A stretch of 9,868 nucleotides of DNA from Mailhella sp. (GTDB lineage Bacteria; Desulfobacterota; Desulfovibrionia; Desulfovibrionales; Desulfovibrionaceae): contig JAHHTE010000068.1 in assembly GCA_020024815.1 (NCBI GenBank), forward strand, positions 1 to 9,868, given 5' to 3'. A program made the translations under genes and the position numbers. The notes under the pieces are model-generated. The model was not told the DNA's origin, searched no databases, and saw only the letters and a list, made by a program, of their open reading frames with translations. Shown piece by piece: positions 5,462 through 9,868 of this stretch (position 1 is the stretch's first letter; each line of letters starts with the position of its first letter).

Positions 5462-6286
5462 TTATGCTTTTTTACAATTCATAAGAAAATATGTAAGAGG
5501 AATTTCATTTAATCGTGCATACACATACGCATATAAATATTCACTATATGTTAACATCTTACCATATACATTATATAATTGCTCTTTCCCTCCATAGCTC
5601 AAACCTAAAAATTTTGAAACTGATGGGTGTATGGGTAAATCAAAATCATCATCACAATTTAAATTAGGAATAATACTATCAGGTACTTGCGAAAAGCCAA
5701 TTTCTTCTAAAACTAATTTTGCCACTAAATTAAGCAATTTTCCATAAGGGTGATTTATAGTAGTAAATAATTGTGTTGTTTTATAATTATCCATTATATA
5801 ATCACATATTAAATCACAACGTAAATATTGTTTTGATCTTTCTTTTTCAAGACTTGTATGCAAAATTTCGTTAATATCGCATACTGTTGCATAATCTTTT
5901 TTTTCTACTAAATATACTATTTCTTTTATATCTAATTTTCTTACTATTAATTCTTCTACAAACAAATCTTGATAAGAATCCATTAAGTTACCTGTATGTT
6001 TTGTAGTTGGCCATAATGCCATATTCATAATATTAGGCATACAAATTACTTTTGCTTTTGGATTAACATTTTCTAATAAAAACTTTTCAGAAAGATTACC
6101 CCATGATAATCCTAATTTTTGATAAATTAATACATCGCAGTTTTGTAATTTTTCTAATGGAATTATTGTTTTCGTAAAATTTGTATAAATTTCAACTTCA
6201 TACTCGCAAGCAAAAGGATAAAAAGTTAATAATTGTTTAGCTAAAGGCACTGCTTGACAATTAGCAGAAATAAGACATTTTTTCAT
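5462..6286 (-). CDS. WcbI-like polysaccharide acetylation family protein, copy 1
   Basis: A 274-residue soluble protein resembling the WcbI family, whose namesake in Burkholderia pseudomallei is a CoA/acetyl-CoA-binding protein of capsule biosynthesis. Visible family features are an N-terminal strand ending in SANCQ (residues 7-11), CDVLIYQKL (about 50-58), KVICMPNIM (about 79-87) followed by LWPT, NHPYGKLLN (about 182-190), and HPSVSKFLGLSYG nearer the end. The Cys of NCQ and His of NHPYG are the obvious candidate active-site residues (inference). I start at 6286 because the paralogues at 7165 and 8022 begin with the same MK(K/Q)C(L/I)IS. The longer in-frame start at 6358 would overlap the neighbouring copy and adds an unmatched Lys-rich segment. 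AAGGGAAG (6298-6305) is a distant ribosome site, 11 nt away. It is the last of three tandem copies, 40 nt after the broken one and 60 nt before htpG. Confidence 0.8.
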   Translation of the reverse strand: MKKCLISANCQAVPLAKQLLTFYPFACEYEVEIYTNFTKTIIPLEKLQNCDVLIYQKLGLSWGNLSEKFLLENVNPKAKVICMPNIMNMALWPTTKHTGNLMDSYQDLFVEELIVRKLDIKEIVYLVEKKDYATVCDINEILHTSLEKERSKQYLRCDLICDYIMDNYKTTQLFTTINHPYGKLLNLVAKLVLEEIGFSQVPDSIIPNLNCDDDFDLPIHPSVSKFLGLSYGGKEQLYNVYGKMLTYSEYLYAYVYARLNEIPLTYFLMNCKKA

Positions 6287-6326
6287 AAATAAATAAACTT
6301 CCCTTACTTGTTTACTTTTACTTATT

Positions 6327-7165
6327 TTAAAAAACTCTTTTCTTTTTATGACATTCAAATAAAAAATACGTAACAGGTAAATTTCTCAATCTTGCATAAA
6401 CATACGCATATAGGTATTCATAATAATTAAATTGCTTACCATATATAGTATATAACTGATCCTCATTTCCATAAGACAAACCTAAAAATTTTGAAACAGA
6501 TGGATGAATTGGTAAATCAAAATTATCATCACAATTTATATTTGCAATTAAATTTTCAGGAACATTTTTATATCCTATTTCTTCTAATATTAATTTTGCA
6601 ATTAAGTTTAAAAGAATACCATAAGGATGATTTGGTGTTGTAAAAAGTTGTTTTGTTTTATAATTATTCAAAATAAAATCACAAATAATATCACAAGCAA
6701 AATAATTTTTTTCTCGTTCCTTTTCAAGACTTTTATAAAAAATATTCTCTATATCATAATGTAAAGAATAATCAGCATTTTTTACTAATTCCATAATTTC
6801 ACGAATATATAATTTTTGTGCTATTAATTCTTCAACATATAAATCTCGATAAGATTCAGCTAAATTACCATTATGAACCATAGAAGGCCATAATCCAGTA
6901 TTTACAACATTAGGCATACAAATTATACTTTTGCTTTTGGATTAACATTAGCAAGTAATTGTTTTTCTGAAATTTCTCCCCAGCTATCACCTAATCTTTG
7001 ATAGATTAAAATATCACAAGATGCTAAAATAGAATATGGAACTGCTGTTTTCGTGAAATTTGTATAAATATCAACTTCATACTCACAAGCAAAAGGATAA
7101 AAGCTTAAAAGCTGTTTTCCAAGTGGTATTCCTTGACAATTCGCAGAAATAATACATTGTTTCAT
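6327..7165 (-). pseudogene. WcbI-like protein, copy 2, disrupted by a TA insertion
   Basis: Two abutting frames together make one WcbI-like protein: residues 1-80 (MKQCIISANCQ to NPKAKV, 7165-6923) and a 196-residue remainder starting at CMPNVVNTGLWPS (up to 6917). Copy 1 reads GTAATTTGT at this point, whereas this copy reads GTATAATTTGT. The extra TA (within 6924-6927) creates an immediate TAA. Removing it restores a protein of about 278 residues, the same length as its neighbours, with all family motifs (NCQ, LIYQRL, MPN, NHPYG, HPSVSKFLGLSYG). By hand alignment the first 80 residues match copy 1 at about 59 positions. No other lesion is visible, so the damage is recent, or a sequencing error, or a reversible change. 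No good Shine-Dalgarno sequence precedes the ATG. The gene starts 20 nt after the stop of copy 3. Confidence 0.85.
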
Positions 7166-7185
7166 AATTTTCTACTATTCTACAT

Positions 7186-8022
7186 TTATTTTTTAATTAT
7201 CTGCCCATATTCTTTTAAAAATGTTCCAACAGGTATTTTTTGCTGTTTTGCAAGTACATAATCATATAAATATTCTCTATAATTAATATTTCTTCCAAAC
7301 ACAGGATACAAATGCTCTTCTTTTGCAAAAGGTAAATTAAAATATTTTACAATAGAAGGGTGAATTGGTAAATGAAATTCTGTATCACAATCTAAATTTG
7401 GTAAAAAATACATTGAAATATTACTATACCCAATACTCTCTAAAACTCTTTTTGCAATATAATTCAATAAAATACCATAAGGATGATTAGGAGTTGAAAA
7501 TAGTTGTTGTTTTTTATAATTTTCTTCTACAAAATCACATAATTCAGAGCAAAAATCATATTTTTTTGTACGTTCTCTTTGCAAGCTCTCTAAAGCAACA
7601 TTATCAACATTATATAATTTTGCTAAATCTGCTTTCATTACAAGATACACAATTTCTTTTACATCTAAATTCCGTGCTATTAATGTGTCAACAAACTTAT
7701 CCCCCCATAAATCATTTGAACCACCCCCACTATTACAAGCAGTTGGCCATAAACTAAAATTAACCATATTAGGCATACAAATAATTTTAGCATGAGAATT
7801 TACATGATTCAACAAATAATCTTCTGATAAATTTCCCCATGAATTATCTAAACGTTGATAAATCAATAAATCACACGTTGCTAATTTATAATCAGGAATA
7901 ATGGCTTTAGTATAATTCAAAAAAACTTCAAGCTCATATTCAACTACAAAGTCAGGAAAGGATAATAATTGCGAAGCTAAAGGAACACCTTGACAATTTG
8001 AAGAAATAAGACACTTTTTCAT
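7186..8022 (-). CDS. WcbI-like polysaccharide acetylation family protein, copy 3
   Basis: A 278-residue paralogue, first in the direction of transcription and the most divergent of the three. It keeps SSNCQGVPLASQLLSF at the N-terminus, CDLLIYQRL with SWGNLSE, KIICMPNMV with LWPT, NHPYGILLN, and HPSIVKYFNLPF, but has a Gly-rich variant (NSGGGSNDLWGD) where copies 1 and 2 have HTGNLMDSYQD or HNGNLAESYRD. The family role inferred is transfer of an acyl group to a surface polysaccharide. The sugar is unknown and no glycosyltransferase lies nearby. The start at 8022 fits the paralogues, yet it is not preceded by any Shine-Dalgarno sequence: the upstream 14 nt (TTTTTTTATTATTT) are the T-tract of the lipoprotein-gene terminator. 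Expression must therefore come from read-through or a hidden promoter. Base composition is visibly more AT-rich than htpG or ompA. Confidence 0.78.
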   Translation of the reverse strand: MKKCLISSNCQGVPLASQLLSFPDFVVEYELEVFLNYTKAIIPDYKLATCDLLIYQRLDNSWGNLSEDYLLNHVNSHAKIICMPNMVNFSLWPTACNSGGGSNDLWGDKFVDTLIARNLDVKEIVYLVMKADLAKLYNVDNVALESLQRERTKKYDFCSELCDFVEENYKKQQLFSTPNHPYGILLNYIAKRVLESIGYSNISMYFLPNLDCDTEFHLPIHPSIVKYFNLPFAKEEHLYPVFGRNINYREYLYDYVLAKQQKIPVGTFLKEYGQIIKK

Positions 8023-8029
8023 AAATAAT

Positions 8030-8056
8030 AAAAAAAGAGGCTAAAAAACCTCTTTT
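8030..8056 (-). terminator. Intrinsic terminator of the lipoprotein gene
   Basis: On the minus strand AAAAGAGG (8049-8056) pairs with CCTCTTTT (8033-8040) across an 8-nt loop, and the stem runs into a seven-T tract ending at 8030. The stem begins only 3 nt after the lipoprotein stop codon (8060-8062). The T-tract ends 7 nt before the start codon of the next gene. This is the most canonical terminator in the window. Confidence 0.85.
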
Positions 8057-8059
8057 ATT

Positions 8060-8545
8060 TTAGAAAGTCCATTTACCTTTATTATAACGTGGAATTTCAG
8101 TTATAAAACGGCTACCTACAATTCGAAAATCACCTTTTGCAGCATCATTTAAACTTTTACCTCTACTTTCAAAAAGTCTTTCACGATATTTTACTTTTGC
8201 CATATATTTATATTGACGATGAGGTGTTGAAATAAGTTCTAAACTAATACTATTAGGATCAAATTCCACATAGGTCGCTACATATTCATTATTTTTCTTT
8301 TCTACTTTAGGAGAACGCTTATTTGGAATAATATTTCTATTGCTTGTTACAATATGATTTTTTGCAAACTTTTCTAATTCACTATAAACTTTCTTTTCTT
8401 GATCTGAAAAAGAATTTTTATCTTTTTTCGTTACTGATACTTTTGGTTTTTCACTTGGTTTTTGCTCTACTTTTACATCTTTACCAAAGCAAGCTGTTAA
8501 AGATCCCATTAGTAATAATAAAGCAATAACATACAATTTTTTCAT
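8060..8545 (-). CDS. Small lipoprotein of unknown function
   Basis: A 161-residue protein with a lipoprotein signal: MKKLYVIALLLLMG, then lipobox LTAC, with Cys19 the expected lipidation site. The mature part opens with a Lys/Ser/Pro-rich linker (about 22-45), followed by a helix (QEKKVYSELEKFAKNHI) and a strand-rich basic C-terminal half (ATYVEFDPNSISLELIS, YMAKVKYRERLFES, FRIVGSRFITEIP). I do not recognise the family. It should be anchored to the outer or inner membrane facing the periplasm. Residue +2 is Phe, not Asp, so the inner-membrane retention signal known from E. coli is absent. GGAG lies 7 nt before the ATG. It follows the VWA-OmpA gene by 105 nt across a hairpin and ends at its own strong terminator. 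Confidence 0.85.
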   Translation of the reverse strand: MKKLYVIALLLLMGSLTACFGKDVKVEQKPSEKPKVSVTKKDKNSFSDQEKKVYSELEKFAKNHIVTSNRNIIPNKRSPKVEKKNNEYVATYVEFDPNSISLELISTPHRQYKYMAKVKYRERLFESRGKSLNDAAKGDFRIVGSRFITEIPRYNKGKWTF

Positions 8546-8589
8546 TAAAATACTCCATAAATAAATTATTTTCTATCTCTTTAAAATCA

Positions 8590-8629
8590 GACAACGGGTA
8601 TCTATTATCAGTAATAAATACCCGTTGTC
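8590..8629 (-). terminator. Hairpin after the VWA-OmpA gene, likely terminator or 3'-end stem
   Basis: GACAACGGGTAT (8590-8601) pairs perfectly with ATACCCGTTGTC (8618-8629). After one mismatch, TATTA (8603-8607) pairs with TAATA (8612-8616) around a TCAG loop. On the minus strand it is followed only by TGATTTTAA, a poor T-tract, so termination may be partial. That would allow some read-through into the lipoprotein gene 45 nt further on. Confidence 0.65.
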
Positions 8630-8650
8630 AAAAATTATTTTATATATGGG

Positions 8651-9634
8651 TTATTTTACAGTAACTTCAACACGACGGTTTAAGTAACGACCATCAGCAT
8701 TGTTATTATCATACTTGAATGATTTACCCATACCTTTTGCTTCAATCTTATCAGCTTCAAGACCTTCTTCTACAAGGTAAGCTTTTACAGAATTAGCACG
8801 ACGTTGAGACAAGGTTTGGTTATAAGCATCGCTACCTACACTATCAGTATAACCTTGTAATACAACTGCATTACCATCTTCTTTAAGAAGAACTGCAACA
8901 TCACCTAAAATATTTTTAGCTTCATCTGTAAGATCAGCAGAATCAAATGCAAAGTTTACGCCACGAAGAACTAAAGCGTCTTTTGCTAAACCATCATAGA
9001 AAACTTTTTGAACAAATTCATTAAGAGCTGCATCATCATTGTAAAGATCCATACCGTTAACCATTACAGTACAACTATTAATTTTTGCAATTTGATCTAA
9101 AGTTGCTTGACCTTCTTCAGTGTCTGCAAAAGAAATAATATGGAAGCAAGCACCAATATTATTATCAACAATAGCCTTAACAGGTTCTACACCATAGTTA
9201 TTTAAACCATCACTTACTAAAATGATAGCAGTTGGACGAGCCATATCTCCGTAAGCTGGAGCAATAGAATTAATACCATTACCCATTGCTGTTTTTCTAC
9301 CAAAAATTGGCATTTCAGAACTAAGGCTATTTACGCCTTCTTCAAGGGTTGCTGGATTAAAATCACCATATGCAACAACTTCACCTGCTGGAGCAAGGGT
9401 GTGCATGCTAGCTTTATAACCAAGATCAGGAATTGCTTTTGTTACTCTGTTAAGCACAGTTTTAGCAACTTCGATTTTTGGCATTTTTGCTTCTGGTTGG
9501 GTCATCATCATTGAGCCTGAATAGTCTACAAGGTAATCAAAACTATCAACAGAACGAACAAGACCATTTGCACTTGCAACAGAACTAAAACCAAGCACTA
9601 ATGCAAATGCGGCAATAAGACTTTTAAACTTCAT
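8651..9634 (-). CDS. Periplasmic VWA-OmpA peptidoglycan-binding protein
   Basis: A 327-residue exported protein with two domains. The signal peptide is cleaved probably after Ala22 (SVASA before NGLV). Residues about 30-215 are a von Willebrand factor A domain with a complete metal-ion-dependent adhesion site: Asp37-x-Ser39-x-Ser41, Thr115 and Asp142 (SDG). Cys163 and Cys188 could form a disulfide. Residues about 222-327 are an OmpA-like domain with FDSADLT, then GYTDSVGS and LSQRRA. Asp264 and Arg279 correspond to the residues that hold the diaminopimelate of peptidoglycan. There is no beta-barrel, so this is a soluble or surface-tethered periplasmic protein that would link a VWA-bound partner to the cell wall. 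GGAGG lies 6 nt before the ATG. The strong promoter at 9695-9722 and well-formed signals suggest abundant expression. The N-terminal domain arrangement replaces the usual OmpA barrel. Confidence 0.92.
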   Translation of the reverse strand: MKFKSLIAAFALVLGFSSVASANGLVRSVDSFDYLVDYSGSMMMTQPEAKMPKIEVAKTVLNRVTKAIPDLGYKASMHTLAPAGEVVAYGDFNPATLEEGVNSLSSEMPIFGRKTAMGNGINSIAPAYGDMARPTAIILVSDGLNNYGVEPVKAIVDNNIGACFHIISFADTEEGQATLDQIAKINSCTVMVNGMDLYNDDAALNEFVQKVFYDGLAKDALVLRGVNFAFDSADLTDEAKNILGDVAVLLKEDGNAVVLQGYTDSVGSDAYNQTLSQRRANSVKAYLVEEGLEADKIEAKGMGKSFKYDNNNADGRYLNRRVEVTVK

Positions 9635-9694
9635 TTTGAGCCTCCAATTTTGGCTTATTTTGTCTAATGAAATGAGTATAACCTCAATATTTAT

Positions 9695-9722
9695 ATAATA
9701 CGCCTTATATTTTTTTTGTCAA
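9695..9722 (-). promoter_or_regulatory. Strong sigma70 promoter of the VWA-OmpA gene
   Basis: On the minus strand an exact TTGACA (9717-9722) and TATTAT (9695-9700) are 16 nt apart. Transcription should begin near 9688, giving a leader of about 54 nt that ends in GGAGG and the ATG at 9634. The DNA further upstream (9723-9868) is AT-rich and could add an UP-like stimulus. I see no gene or palindrome in it. Confidence 0.8.
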
Positions 9723-9868
9723 ATACTATGCAAAACTTGTTGGATAGAAAATAATTTTATATACTATCTTATATTAAAAAAATAAAATCTTTATAATGAA
9801 TTACAAATAATCACTACCAAATAAAACTTTTCAGAAAAAATTAAAAATTTATTTTTATAATAAAAATG

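Noticed and set aside
6287..6358. A longer start for WcbI-like copy 1 adding 24 residues
   Set aside because: Both paralogues start at the equivalent of 6286, and the extra segment is Lys-rich, unmatched and overlaps the end of copy 2.
6917..6930. Programmed -1 frameshifting in WcbI-like copy 2
   Set aside because: The sequence around the stop (AAA GTA TAA) has no X-XXY-YYZ slippery heptamer, and I see no following stem or pseudoknot. Loss of the TA relative to copy 1 explains it more simply.
7494..7757. A plus-strand frame opposite WcbI-like copy 3
   Set aside because: Antisense to a conserved coding region, with repetitive His/Leu/Ile composition typical of reverse-strand reading of AT-rich genes.
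8344..8529. A plus-strand frame rich in Leu and Phe opposite the lipoprotein gene
   Set aside because: Its hydrophobic look comes from reading the Lys-rich lipoprotein region in reverse. There is no ribosome site.

Overview
The window is very AT-rich (roughly 30% G+C by eye) and looks like a chromosomal segment of a low-GC member of the Desulfovibrionaceae. The best pointers are a 148-residue flavodoxin that lines up without gaps with the Desulfovibrio vulgaris protein around its FMN site, and a secreted VWA-OmpA protein of a kind I associate with that family. Lawsonia-like AT content fits, but I cannot name the genus. All recognisable genes except one are on the minus strand. There are no tRNA, rRNA, CRISPR or transposase genes.

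Layout, left to right. Positions 1-381 are non-coding, with one hairpin that probably ends the flavodoxin operon. Positions 382-1213 hold a two-gene minus-strand operon: a small STAS-like protein with a cysteine-rich tail, overlapping by 8 nt a short-chain flavodoxin. Its upstream region (1214-1417) is divergent. It carries a perfect 9+9 palindrome, resembling a Fur operator, next to a minus-strand promoter, and a near-consensus sigma70 promoter for the only plus-strand gene (1418-1822). That gene encodes a stand-alone domain resembling the SRA-like module of ScoMcrA-type restriction enzymes, without a nuclease. Next come a secreted protein with ten Sel1 repeats (1925-3196), a hairpin-rich gap, and the Hsp90 chaperone HtpG (3425-5401).

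Positions 5462-8022 hold three tandem paralogues that resemble the CoA-binding WcbI polysaccharide-acetylation family. The middle copy is broken by an extra TA dinucleotide. Upstream of them are a small lipoprotein of unknown function (8060-8545) and a periplasmic VWA-OmpA peptidoglycan-binding protein (8651-9634) with a strong promoter.

No single new system is proven here. The parts most worth pursuing are the WcbI-like tandem array with its decaying member and its odd 5' boundary (an intrinsic terminator almost touching the start codon), the orphan SRA-like reader, the Fur-like control of the Cys-rich protein and flavodoxin pair, and a family of oriented GC-rich hairpins placed just after stop codons. 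Several genes (Sel1 protein, lipoprotein, VWA-OmpA and perhaps the WcbI-like enzymes) concern the cell envelope, but the sequence does not show that they act together.
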